The position numbers were made by a program, and so were the translations under genes. Of a DNA stretch of 64,000 bases, positions 1 to 11,931 are shown piece by piece; positions within the stretch are counted from its first letter, which is position 1, and every line of letters begins with the position of its first letter. The notes beneath the pieces are model-generated. The model had not been told where the DNA came from and made no database searches. It saw nothing but the letters and a program-made list of their open reading frames with translations. Source of the DNA: Camillea tinctor (lineage: Eukaryota > Ascomycota > Sordariomycetes > Xylariales > Xylariaceae); the NCBI GenBank assembly GCA_022578605.1, contig MU394073.1:310001-374000 (forward strand), in the 5' to 3' direction.

Positions 1-338
1 CCGGTGCGTTCCTGATCGTGATCGGCCAGGTTGACTCACTTCATCTACCGACCATGATCGGCCTCGTTGCTCTCATGGCCGTCTTCTTAGAGGCGGGTAA
101 CGGTGCTAACTTTGCACTTATCCCCCACGTCCACCCGGACGCCAACGGTATAGTCTCAGGTACGACGGGCGCCGGCGGTAACCTCGGTGGTGTCATCTTC
201 AGCATCATCTTCCGGTTCATGGGCAGCGGAACTGACTATGCCCGCTCCTTATGGGTCAGCGGCGTTCTCATGATCGGGCTTAATCTCGTCCTCTGCTGGG
301 TGCCCCCTATCCCGAGGGGACAGATCGGCGGCCATTGA
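1..338 (+). CDS. nrtA: Nitrate transporter (NNP family, MFS), C-terminal part
   Basis: The frame is open from base 3 and ends at TGA 336-338, so only the last 111 or so residues are present; the start lies before the window. The segment carries the nitrate/nitrite porter signature GNGANFALIPHVHP followed by NGIVSGTTGAGGNLGG, a glycine-rich helix typical of the NNP branch of the major facilitator superfamily. Two further hydrophobic stretches (FSIIFRFMG and VSGVLMIGLNLVLCWV) fit the last transmembrane helices, and the tail is short and hydrophilic. The family imports nitrate across the plasma membrane, coupled to protons, for assimilation by nitrate reductase. No nitrate or nitrite reductase gene is visible on this side, so clustering cannot be judged. 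No intron is seen in the visible part. Confidence 0.9.
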   Translation, partial: GAFLIVIGQVDSLHLPTMIGLVALMAVFLEAGNGANFALIPHVHPDANGIVSGTTGAGGNLGGVIFSIIFRFMGSGTDYARSLWVSGVLMIGLNLVLCWVPPIPRGQIGGH

Positions 339-3300
339 CCAAAGATCAAGGGATAGAAAAGGTCATCTCTCTCTTCGAACTGTTGATTGTTTCCTCTTTC
401 TACCTGCCAGCGCGTAAGGTGTTACATGGGATTTTATATAATGAGGGGAAATTGAGAAAGGAGATAAAAACGGGAAATGGATAGTTCGGAGTCAGCTGGG
501 TTAATGATACCACGATTGGGACAACGTGATAGGAACAACATGTGTATTTATCTAAAGGTAAAAAGATTGAACCAACTTACCACATTGCGTCATTAACGAA
601 GAACTTACTTATAAACGAATGACACCATCTGTGCTTATATGACCACCCTTTTCCCTTACTTATGTGCCTATTTAAAAGGGGGTAAACAAATTAGGAGGTA
701 GATTTTGACACTTTGTAGCGTGAAAGCGCGGCTCGCTGCATCACAAACCTCTCCCTTTAAAAGTCTACACCAATCAAATCAAGTTGTCAGGTACCTGGGT
801 TGGGTTGCGGTGGTCGGAACCCCTCCACGGCTAGCTGATGCCCGCGGAGATGCTGATCGTAAAATGATGCTACGTTTCGATTTTGTTCCAATACATGCTT
901 ATTCCTCTTACGAAGACTACATTTGGTGGGGAAACGTGGAAGCCGAGCCGTCCCGACCAATATCAACATGGCAATTCAAGGAAGAAATGGACAAGGTAGT
1001 GCATATAGGTTTAAGCAGATGACTTTCTACTCAGTTCTAACTGTAGGTGTAGAGAGAAGCTCAACTGCGATTTCCCCTTGCTTCAATGACAACCTCATTA
1101 GCTTTCCTGCCCATGGTATCCGTACTTCCATTCAATACTAGAGCGCGGTTAAACGGACTAGGCTCCGCTAGTTTATCGCATTCGGTAAGTGTTCATGTAA
1201 CCGTGATCACCCTAATACTAATATACCGGTGTATATCAAGGGGCTTGAAGGATTAAAGATATTGGATTTCGCTTCCTAATCAACTGATTGACGATGTCAT
1301 GGAGTACTACCATGCGACAGTCTTGGAGAAGCTTTCAAATAATCGGTGGCCTTTTAACATATCTTTGTTGATTAGTTTTCGCCTACCTAGGTAGGTATTT
1401 TGCTAATAAAGCCGTGCAAGCAAGTCTGCACAACCTGATATACCTATATCATCTCGTCCCCAAATCGCCGGTGCCCATCAAGCCCCCAATCAATGACATC
1501 TTTCGTTATAAGTGTTTCGCGGGTGCCTGCCGCTTCGTATGCACCGGGAGTTGTTTATGGTTGGGGTGTTGGGCTCGGGATGACCTAGTATCAACAACCT
1601 AAGTAGTCAGATATAATCAACAAGAATACTTATTGTCCCGAACGTTATCCAAGGGGTTGTCCGATAAGATCGTTAGATCAAGAGTTAATATGGAACATAT
1701 TTTCCAGTATAACTCAGACCGTAGAGAACATTCATCCTAGGAGCTGCCTCATCCATAAGCTTGTGGAAGTCTTGTATCAACAAAAATTCTTCAGACGCCG
1801 CGCCCGTCTTCACTTCCAAATTAGATGTAATGAGCCTCAACTGCCTGCCTGTAGATATTCTGATACCTAAGGGCGGAAAGGGAGTTTTCAAAACTATATC
1901 GGCATCGACATAATGACGGTATTCCTCGAACCGGAAGGTCGTCAGCCCTAACACCGGCGTGAAACTTGACTTGTTTGACGGGGAAGACGACGATACCTTC
2001 TCAACATCTAACATTCTCAGTGCTTCAAGTATCAAGAGATACTCCTTATAAACCCCCTTCTCCCCTTTCTCTTACACGTACCAAGACAATTTATGAGAAA
2101 GAACCTAGCCTACCCAATTAGTAAAGCCTTCATGCTTCTACAGAGGGAGGAAAATGACCCTTACCTACCCTATTTAGTGAGAATGGCACCCGTGAATGTA
2201 GCGTAGTACGGGATTTATCTCGACCGGTCCCTGAGCAGGCTTTACCTTGCCGGCAAGCCCGGGCAAGGAAGCAAGGCTAGCAACTACCGGTATTCTCGAA
2301 CACGATGGAGAAGAAATCCCACGCCCTGACAACCTGGTTTTCCGACGCTGTTGTTGCAGTCCAGTTCTTGGCATCGAATTACTACGCTACTTAACCACCT
2401 AGGCCGTGGTCTTTTGTAGCAGTACCGATAGTACATTACCTACATACCTACGGTAGAGTTTGGCCTTCATTTCCGTTAGCTAAGCGATAAGTTCCTATTC
2501 ATAGGCGAGATGTAGCGGGTTGCAGTTACTATGGGGAAAGGGGGGGAGGCTATTGGTAACGTGACTTTCTACTATTATTACCGTTAACGCAGGCGAGATC
2601 TTGGAGCTTATACCGGCGCTCATCTACGTATGCTAGGCGTAATGGCTTTACAAAGTTAAAGGGGGAGAGCGGCAGACCGACGCCACCACGTGGGATTACC
2701 ACCGTGGTCCCTCTGATCCGCGTTATGGAGATAATGGGGTTATTATCATGTGCCTACTCCGGGTCCTTCGCCCACGCTCTGAATCTAGGTAGAGTGTTTA
2801 CCTATCTGGCAGGGCGATCGAGCAAGAAAAAGCTGGGGGTAGCCAGGACTAACTAAGGGGGCAATAGAGAGCAATCGTCTTTGAGGCCCACGAAGGGGGG
2901 AAGGACTAGTTACAGAATACGAGACGCCGATATATGAATCGAACAGGAGAAGCCATGGGTAATGAGATTGCGGATGCTCGAAAAGAAGCGTTGGTCAATA
3001 ACTAGCCTTAGCTGGTGGTTAGGAACATATGCCCCAATGGAGGCCTCGTGGATATACTTTGATTTGGGTTTACTCATGATAGGAAGTCTAGATGATTCGA
3101 GTTCTCTGCTCACACGCGTAGGAGATACAAAGGGAAGGATTTCAGTTTACATCGGATATTGCTTCGCTTACATCGATTAGACCCTCTCTTTAGCAAGATA
3201 TATGGCGTGGTTGTAAGTGAGAACAAGAACCGGGTCGCGCATCCGCGCTTATTAGTGTACTATAGAGAGGAGTAACTCTCACTAACGGCCGTGGACTATA

Positions 3301-5579
3301 AGCGACAAATCTCCGCTGTAGCCGAATTCCTGTATTCTCAACCAGACCTGTGAGTCAGTTAGTATTTTTTTTTAGCGCGCCAGGTTGGTGAGAAGGAGAA
3401 ATAACTAACCTAGATCTCGAAAGGCGATAGAGGAGCAATACTACTACATCAATACATACGTACTTAGTAGGATCAATATTGCCAACACGTTCTCGTCCGT
3501 TACTAGGTAAATCAGGGCACAATGTATTCATCATGTACCTGTGCGGTACCTAAGCTGCATAAAACGAGATGAAGTCCAAAGGTTATACGAGACGGAGAGG
3601 AGGAGAGGGAGAGGGTGAAGGTGAGAGAAAGGGTGAGAGAATAACGCAGAGACCCTCGTGCATGCATTAATTAAGCTCATCCATCTGCACCTTTATGTAA
3701 TTACTTAAAATGACAAGTACGTAACTTACACGTACCTCAAATATATAAATAAGATAAAATATAACGTTGCAACAACTTGCATTAAACAAAAAAAAATTGA
3801 AACGAAAAAAAAATAAAAAATAATTCACCTCTTAATATCATCTATATATACATATATGTATACGTATGCTAACCTACGTAACCCGCCGTCAAAAACAATT
3901 CTCTAATGCGTAGCAGTGTAGGTACCTACATAACCTAGATTACCTGTTTAGGCAGGTTAGGTAGTCACTATACCGAGATCTCCATGTAGTGTTACCGCTA
4001 GGGTTAACCAAACCCAAAGGCCTATCTGCAGGTACAACGCGCCTAAAATCTGCAAATCCAAAGAGGAAGAGTAACCTAATGTAGGTACCGCTCGGTCACT
4101 AACAAAACCAGCAAGGTCCTTCCTTTCCTCTCCGGATGCCTCCCTCCCTAAATCCTCCAAGCTCAGGGTCGGCCCCACTTTTCAGCCAGCAGGGCCCCCC
4201 TAGGTAAGTACCTACAGAGTACCGTAGCACAGCACTCCGAACCCCGGACTTTACAACTCTTTGTATCGTTGCAATTACGTGCTTTTTCTCGTCCGCTGGT
4301 TCCCAGGGCGGGAAGGAAGAAAAAAACAACGATGAGAAGAAAAAAGGGGAAATGATCAGCAATTTTACCATTTTTTCGGGTTAACTATATTCAACCTTTT
4401 CCCCCCCTTCTTTTCTCTCTATCTTATACTCCGAAACAAATAAATGGATCTGCGCCCGTTTTTACTACGTACGGTTATAAGAAGAGAAAGAGGCACAGGA
4501 CGACCGCATCGTCGCATGGCGGGTGGAGGAGGAGGCTATGTACACTATACATACTACAAACAATATGCATATTTTATTAGGTTCGGGTCGAGTACGTTTC
4601 ATATGTAAGTCGATTGACTCAATTTAAAGTTAATGTTAATATAATAGATTGCCTAGAGTATGTGTGAATGAGTGAATGAGTTGGAAGTGTGAGGTGAGAT
4701 GAGATGAGATGAGAATTCTTCTCACCCAAATTGGATTAGACTAATATTGTTCCTTCGTTTGTATCCCATGTTGGAGGGTTAGGTAAGGCACGTTTGGTTG
4801 CACACCGGATATAGCCGCGTCCCTGTTTGCTCAAATGTTATTTGATCTTGGTATATTGAAGGATCTGGTGGCGCTTGTCTTGATTGCTGTGTAACTATCT
4901 CATGTTATGCACAAGACGTGGTGGTAAGTGCCAAGGTGTATAAGTATACTTCCTAGGTTGGAAGAAAAGTAGTGTATCTGAGCTATAACCTATAGACTAG
5001 TAAAAGCATTAGAAGACTCCAGGCATTTCAAGACGTCGACGTAGAGATTATATGCATTCACAATAGACGCGCGGAAGTAATGCGAACAATCAGTTGGGTT
5101 TTAAATAAGTTTTATTCTCAATCCCCTAATATCTCAAAGACACAGTGGTATCATGGCTCCAATTACCTTCCCATTACCCTCATTGACACATCTCCAACCT
5201 TCCGCACAAGCAGTCGGTCCCGTTCGTGGGAGCCTTCTCTTTCTTCCCCTCCCCCCATTCGGAAGTAAGGGTTAGGAAAAAGGTATAGGTTCCGTCGACA
5301 TCGCCATGAGGAATAAGTTCCCGTCCCCTTTCAACCCAACCCCTTTCCCGCCTTATTTTCCGTACTGTTTAACCCCAAGCAAAGTTCTCAAAAATATTAC
5401 TGCTCCCCTTATCATATATCCTACTCGGAAGAATTAGATTAACAAAAGAGCTTTATGAGGGCTCCCGAAAATCATCGTAAACGGATAACCCAGTTGGTGA
5501 AGACCCGATTTGCCGTGAATGAATTATGTGCAAAAAAGACCAAGCGCAATGGAGGCAGCCATTTCACTCACGCCTTAGC
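339..5579. other. Gene-poor stretch, no supported gene
   Basis: About 5.2 kb of mixed composition. I see a GA-rich run at about 3597-3652, AT-rich sequence at about 3740-3870, a short GATGA-type microsatellite near 4694-4714, and palindromic words TACCTAGGTA (1384-1393) and TAGGTACCTA (3919-3928). The open frames here are short, lack introns in a consistent phase and show no family motif. One minus-strand frame at 1685-2035 is listed separately at low confidence. Confidence 0.6.
1685..2035 (-). CDS. Unrecognised open frame, possible exon or relic
   Basis: A minus-strand frame open from a stop near 2072 down to the stop at 1685; the only in-frame ATG is at about 2014. The predicted peptide has ordinary complexity with charged and hydrophobic residues mixed, unlike the low-complexity frames around it, and it begins with an amphipathic stretch (KEYLLILEALRMLDVEKV). 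I recognise no family. It could be one exon of an unknown gene, a decayed gene, or chance. There is no promoter, intron or homology support. Confidence 0.15.
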   Translation of the reverse strand: MILEALRMLDVEKVSSSSPSNKSSFTPVLGLTTFRFEEYRHYVDADIVLKTPFPPLGIRISTGRQLRLITSNLEVKTGAASEEFLLIQDFHKLMDEAAPRMNVLYGLSYTGKYVPY

Positions 5580-6511
5580 TTATAGAGCGAGGACAGCGAA
5601 AGCGATACCAGCAACCAGGGCGAGCGAGCCACCGGCCTTAGCGGCACCGGCAGTCACGATGGGAGTGGTAGAGGTAGACGGGCGGCTGGCGGTGGTGCTG
5701 GGAACCAGAGTAGAGGGAGTGTTGGTGGTGTAGGTCAAGTTGCCGCCGGCGGGGGGAGTCACGGTGGGGTAGCTGGGAGGAGGAGCAACGGTGGTGTTGC
5801 TGACCGGGTACGAGGGAGTAGTCACAGCGGAGGTAACAGGGTAGCCACCGGTAGGGTAGACAGGCACGGGCACCGACTTGGAAATGGTGGGGTAGCCGGT
5901 AGAAGAGGCTGGCTTGGTGCTCGAGACAGACTCAGCGGTGGTGGGAACGGTGGGGTACGAGGGCGGCACCGAGGTCGACTCGACCGGGTAGCCGACGGTA
6001 GGGTAACCACCAGCACCGGTGTCAGCGACGCTGGTAGCAACGCTGGTGGCAGCGCTGACGACGCTGCTGCTGGCGGCGCCGCAAGAGGGGCCAGAGATGG
6101 CGAAAGGGAACGAGTACTGGAAGGTAGCAGCATCGGCATCGGAGGCGATCTTGATACCGTAGGTCTTGTCGGTGCCAAGAGCGCAGTCGACAGCCCAGGC
6201 AAAAGAGCCAGTGGTAACATCAACGTCTAGAATACCGAGTCAGCTTCTGTAACTATTAGGTACCGAGAATCATGTGTAAACTTACCGCCGAGGGTGGTCA
6301 GGACCTGGAGAGTGCTAGGGGAAGCACCTCCCAAGAGAGAGATGGTGACCTTGCCGGTGGCGGAACCGGGAGCCCACTGAATGGCCTTGGTGGTGCCGGA
6401 GGAGACGGTGTCACCCTCAGTGGGAGCAGAGATGACGGCAAAGCCAGCAGTCTGGGCAAGAGCCGAGGCGGCGAAGGCCAGGGCGGAAGCGAAAACCTCG
6501 GTGGAACGCAT
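5580..6511 (-). CDS. Ser/Thr-Pro-rich GPI-anchored wall protein (Kre9/Knh1-type domain)
   Basis: Two exons, 6511-6286 and 6226-5580, with a 59-nt intron (GTAAGT...TAG, branch CTGAC, phase 1); 290 residues. Residues 1-19 are a signal peptide ending ALAQ. Residues 22-115 or so form the small beta-rich domain of the fungal Ser-Thr-rich GPI-anchored family (start FAVISAPTEGDTV, then IQWAPGS and VTISLLGG). Next comes a long linker of Ser, Thr and Pro with repeated GYPT/SYPT/YPV units, expected to be O-mannosylated. The C-terminus is a classic GPI signal: small residues (TAGAAKAGG), then a hydrophobic tail (SLALVAGIAFAVLAL). Such proteins sit on the plasma membrane or in the cell wall; related Kre9/Knh1 proteins act in beta-1,6-glucan assembly, but a specific role here is inference. 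A second family member lies at 51811-52628. Confidence 0.9.
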
Positions 6512-9398
6512 CTTGAAGGTTTGGTGAGAATTAGAAGTAAGGGAGGTAAATGTGTGTAAGTAATATAGATATTAGTTTGAGGGATGAGTCGCAAAAAAGC
6601 GAGGTATTTACAAAAAATGAGTGACTGGTGGTGGGATGTAGAAGGAATGGAATGTCCCAAGTTTGAGCGAACGAGAGACTGGTTATATAAATGAGTGTGA
6701 GAGGCCGTAAGGCTAAGCTGGGTTACAGAAAAAAAAAAAAAGAGGGTAGTGATCCAAAAGAAGACTAATCTCTGACTTGGAGGATAGACAGTGGTTTAAA
6801 AAAGGAAAAAGAGCAGAGGCAGAGTGGATGAAGGTACATAACAACCCAGTTCGAGCTAATAATTGAGATCGGTTGATGGGTTGATGGGTTGATGGAGTGG
6901 GCGGAGCAGGGTTGAGGGTTGTAACTATGGCAAAGTCGGAATCACAACGTTACCCGAGCAGTACCTGTCACTTTGCCTGTGAGCTGACCAGTAAAACCAA
7001 CATGTTCGCAAGGTATCTTCCCTGTTCAAGCCCTGGCATGATCTAGCTGTATGTTGTATTTTTATTTTGTAGGTACTTACCCTTCACTATGTATGTAGCA
7101 GTGTAGGGCTTGTATATATGTAACCTGCGTATGTACTATATGTATATGTATATGTATGCGTGGACGAGCAAGGTTTGACAAGGACTGAGATCTCTTACTT
7201 TAGGTACAATGCATCTAGATTTACTACTCCTGGGTTTGGTTTGTAAAATTCTCAGAATAGGTCCTTTGACTCTCTATGTTTTCTACAACTACACTACTTG
7301 ACGTTATTCAAGCCATTGGTTTAACATGTACCTTTTTCTCTTTTTCTCTTTTCTTCTTTTTCCTTTTTTAAACTCAGATCAACTAGGTAAGGTACCACGG
7401 GGTATACAAAGAGTACTTTATCGCATGGTAGCTAAGAATAGTAGTGTAAGTGTAGAACATATCGTTCGAAAGCCCACCTGCGCCCCGTGCCAATCCACAT
7501 TGCCAATGCGACGACTACTTGATTTATCCGTCTCTTTCATATGTACTAGGTATGACACTAGCATACTACGCGCAGGTTGGGTTAATTAAAACTTGAGACG
7601 CGAAGGGGAATGGGTAGGTTTAGACCGCTGAGGTTGATGAAAGGGGGGGCTGTAGGGGTTAAGCGTAAGGGTCTTTGGGTGGTGTATGGTATGGGTGTAC
7701 TTGTACATAGGTAGTTGTAGGGGGGAGGGGGGAAAAGAAAAGAGAAACAGAGGGATCAAAGAACGAAAAGAAGGAAATCTCATGTCTAGACCGCTGGCGA
7801 ACAAGCCTTGAACTTTGACTCCGTCTTTCCCTATGTCAAATTTCCAGCCGCCTGGGCAACAGTCTGTTATTGGCCCCTCTGCTAGCCTTAAAGCGCTTCC
7901 TAGTCCTGTTTCGGGCTGAAAAACCGGGGGCTGAGAGTAAAGTCGCGTAGTGACTTGCCCGATTAGGAAAGTATCCGGACCTTTCTTACTAATAACATGT
8001 ATCTCGTATGTACTCCATCTGCAGCAAAGCGACCTTTTTTTCCCGCGCATGGGTGACCGAAAGAAGTCTGTCTACATATAACAACTCATTCAAATATTAC
8101 TCTACCTCTTAGTCTACTTCTACTACCTGTATTAGCAGGAAGAAGCAAATGAGCGTGAGGCAAAAGGTCCCTAGGTTTAGAGGCCATAGCCTACAACTGA
8201 ATACGAAGTCTAATACCCCTGCCCTGCTCTGACACCCACTGATATAATTCTGTGTGCTGCTATGATGCATTCAGGATATCCGCTGCCCAATCTCACTCAT
8301 ATATTGGTTGACGTTGGCAAGATCGTCCAAATGTTTTGACTTCGCGACGATCCCATCGCTACGTAGCACGTCCTATACCGGAATTTTACTCATGTCGCGA
8401 AACAATAGTCTTGAAAACGAGGGAAATACGATTTAAAGAAAGGAAGGCAGAAAAAGGACAAAAAAAAAAGGGAAGAAAAAAAAAAGAGAGAGAAGAAAAT
8501 CATGCGTGGCCTTGGCTAGACAATTGTCTATGTTCGCCTGGACTACGCCCCAAATACTCTTAAAAGCTGAGATATTAATATTCTATATGTTAATCCTCAT
8601 TGGCTGGTTTGCAGGTTTCACAAATCTTCATTTGGTATACGGAGTACTACAATGTAGTTAGTATGTATTCGATGTGACTTGTCTCTAGTCGAGTCAAACC
8701 AATTGGAAAAGAAAAAGAAAAAAAAAAAAGAAAGAAAAAAGTCTTCCCCAACCACGTTGTTGGCCCTACCCTTGTCTTACATGCTTTACATTGGTGGTAA
8801 AAAGGAAGGGGGAAGATGATGGCATCGTAGGGTACACATTCCGATAGAAGGGGGGGAGGGGAATGCTTGTCTTTCCTCAGCTTACCAGATATTAGCATCA
8901 TGCCGCCCACTTCTAGTTCTAGACTGGCATAACTGGTCTTTTAAAAAGAAACCAGTATTAACAACATTGCGCTGTGCCTGTGCCGACACTACGCATGTAA
9001 GCTAATAATAAGCTGCATTGACGAGCTACTTTAGACGTACCTACATTGGGATATTTACACTACGCTACGCTACACAGACCTAAGCTCGCCTATAACATGT
9101 GGTTTAAGTGTACAGCAAAGCTGCTCATCTCTTATAGCGGCCGCCTCTCACCGTTAAGTAGTGCAGACGGTGACACAGGATGTGACCAGAGTCTCTCGCG
9201 TAACTTGTAGTAGCACACTACATAAATAAGTATGGAGCGGAAGCGCCTGGGGCGTAGACTAGCTAGCACCAACTCAGCTCATCCATCCATCGTGTTCTCC
9301 TGGTTGGTGTGAGGTTGATGTGCTCAGAACGTGGTAAGCGATAATGAGAAGTTAATCTTGGTGGAGAAGTTGGGGGCGAGGGAGAGGGAGAGAAAGTG

Positions 9399-9441
<43 letters not shown>

Positions 9442-9584
9442 GTGTTTTGTGCCACAATGGTGAGAATAAAAAATGGTGCCCGGANNNNNNNNNNACCCCC
9501 CCCACCCCCCCCCCACCTCACCAACCCCAACCCCCCCAACACCACAACCCCCCACCAACCCCCCCCCCCCCCCCCCCCCCCACA

Positions 9585-9627
<43 letters not shown>

Positions 9628-11931
9628 ACGAACTGTGTTGTGTGCCCACATGGTCATCTGAACTAATGGAGCCCGGAGTCTACCCAATGAAGCCGTTGGG
9701 TTCGGTTACTACCTAACTACTAGTGTGCAGAGGTGAGCTCGAAAGACCGTTAGTCATTCTAGGTAAGCAGCGGGCTCGAAATATTGTGTGTACAAGTCAC
9801 TCTAGGTGCATATATTGATTTATTCTTGTCTCCTCCGTTCCGTAGCCCCGGAGTACATACTTACTCCAGGGTGGACTCCAGCGTAAGCTATGGCTACGAC
9901 GTACCATAACCAGACGGGTCGTGCATAGTAATAGTATGTATTGACTCCATTCCTAACCGTGGTTATATGATGGGGCTCTCATCATCGTCATCACCATAAT
10001 ACCCCCGGCAAACGATGATCTACTGAGTGAGGTCATGCCCAAGCTCAAGTTAACGATTTTCGATATCGACTTCGTATGTTGAAATGGGTAAAACTACCTT
10101 AGGCAGCGAGGCGCAGCCTGTGCGGAGGCATCCTTCAAGGGTGACATCGTGGGTATATCTAGCGAAGATAATTGTACTCACTTAGGACAATTACGGAGAT
10201 ATTTCACACAGATGTGACTCTACGGGCATTCTTCGATGTTTGGTAGGGCTGAAGGAAGCCTCCGTAGAATAGAGTATAGTGTCTATACACCGAATACTAT
10301 AACCTATGCAATATTATATACATGGCAAGCGGCAAGATGGCTGCGGCGATAACGATGTGCTGGAGGATACTGGTCCATTATACGGACCATCATGTCATAC
10401 CAATGTCAAGGTAGTAAATGTTACCCAAAGGCGCATATTAGAAAACAATCAACTACCAACTACTTAAGTGTAGCAAAAGTAGGACAAAATCTAAGCTCAA
10501 AGTAGATCGAAAATGCATAAATCTACGCCACGCGGTTGCATCCAACTTTGTCCAAGTGAAAAACTTCTTGCCATCTCACGGCAGGATGCTAGATGATATC
10601 CACTGGCTAGATCTAAGAGCCTTGCTTGTGCATTTAATGGTGTCACCCTTGCTAACCAATGTGGTCATATTGAGGAATAGCCAATTCGTCCTCTTGCGTT
10701 AGCCATCTTATCACGCTTACCCATGGCATGGACACGATTGGGCTGGCAACACGGCCCGAATTGCTAACTGCAACTTCGTCCCCTTTGCCTACTTAACTGG
10801 AATCACTCGTATATGGTAAAATATCTGTCAGCATATTTGTACATTCAGACTAGTGTAGGACATGAAGGTATAAGTAAGTATGGGCATAGCCCCTAAGTTG
10901 CTGTCAGCTAGCTCTCAATCTCATTGAGATCTAGCTACGGGTTCCCATTTACATACCTTCTAACCCAATTCCACACGCATCATGGCTTAGTGAAAGCAGG
11001 CTGCGTTTAGAGGGGTTGTGGATTGGGTTTGATACGTGAACACTGAGTGTATGACCCAGTTCGAGTCGACTTGGAGAAGCGTGACTAATGGGGTGGCATA
11101 TAGCTATGTTCCAAGAGAAAACAGATTGACGTACTTAGTGCTAAACCTCCCTACCTCGCTAAACCGCCTACTATTCCTGAGCTCGAAAACATAAGATGCC
11201 TGTAAGTGTGTACCCGGGTAAATTGCGAATAGTTCCCCGAAGTTATCGCAAGTCAGAGCGCACTGGCATACCCGATTTCTGGGATACTGCCGTCAGCCCT
11301 GATAATAGGTTAGCAGACTTATTTGAGTTTGCAGGTATGGTGAGCTACGTTCTTTTTGCAACCCATGTGTAGGTCCTAGTTGAAGAGGGTAGGAAAGATA
11401 TGTTGGAATCAAGAGCGACACGGGGGCACGAAAGGTATTGGGCTAGGACAATATGATAAGGCACAAATAAAGGGACTCAGTAAATCCTGATCAGAAGGCA
11501 GAGTGAATGGCATCAGTGCAAGGTGGGAGTTGGGCTGAATGTGTGCATATTAAACGGGTGTTTCTCCCAACCGTATCAACTTAGTCTGCCTACCAGTGGC
11601 CGGGGTGGTTTCCCCCTCTCCGAACCAAACAAAAGCACCTTTTTTTTTATGACGGGCTGCTTTGAGCCATAAGAAAAGACTACCAACAATCAAACCTTTA
11701 CGCCACCAACCGCCAGAACCTTCCTACCGGAATATGTGTCAACCGATCCTCGACCGTGACGAGAACGAATGCAATGTGTAAGGGGGAGGGGCAAAACGCC
11801 CCAGATGAGATGGTGCAAAGTCAAATCCGCCGGGGGAAAGTGTGGACAGTCATATCGTCGTGATGATTCGTTACATGCGGTGTTTCTCACTTTCTGTTGA
11901 TGATAGCTATGATTAGTTTGGCTGATACTTG
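6512..11931. other. Gene-poor stretch with assembly gap
   Basis: About 5.4 kb with no gene I can support. It holds a purine/pyrimidine-rich promoter zone for the wall-protein gene, an A-run near 6730, TATG-type dinucleotide runs near 7110-7160, A-rich runs at about 8460-8490 and 8700-8740, and the low-complexity block with 10 N at 9485-9494. Sequence from 9720 to 11640 looks unique and of ordinary composition but has only very short open frames. The longest frame (minus strand, 7586-8050) is low-complexity in its second half and matches nothing I know. Confidence 0.6.
9399..9677. other. Assembly gap with homopolymer debris and duplicated flank
   Basis: A run of about 41 A (9399-9439), then 44 nt (9441-9484), then ten N (9485-9494), then almost pure C (9495-9582), another A run (to about 9626), and 44 nt (9634-9677) that matches 9441-9484 without gaps at 32 of 44 positions. 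The left copy looks like a degraded read-through of the right copy. Open frames through this block encode only poly-K, poly-F or poly-P and are not genes. Confidence 0.85.

Noticed and set aside
7586..8050. ATG-initiated minus-strand frame of 154 codons
   Set aside because: Second half is low-complexity Pro/His/Leu; no motif, no intron support, in a gene-poor tract.
9324..9716. Several overlapping open frames of poly-Lys, poly-Phe and poly-Pro around the first gap
   Set aside because: They are translations of homopolymer debris and N bases, not proteins.
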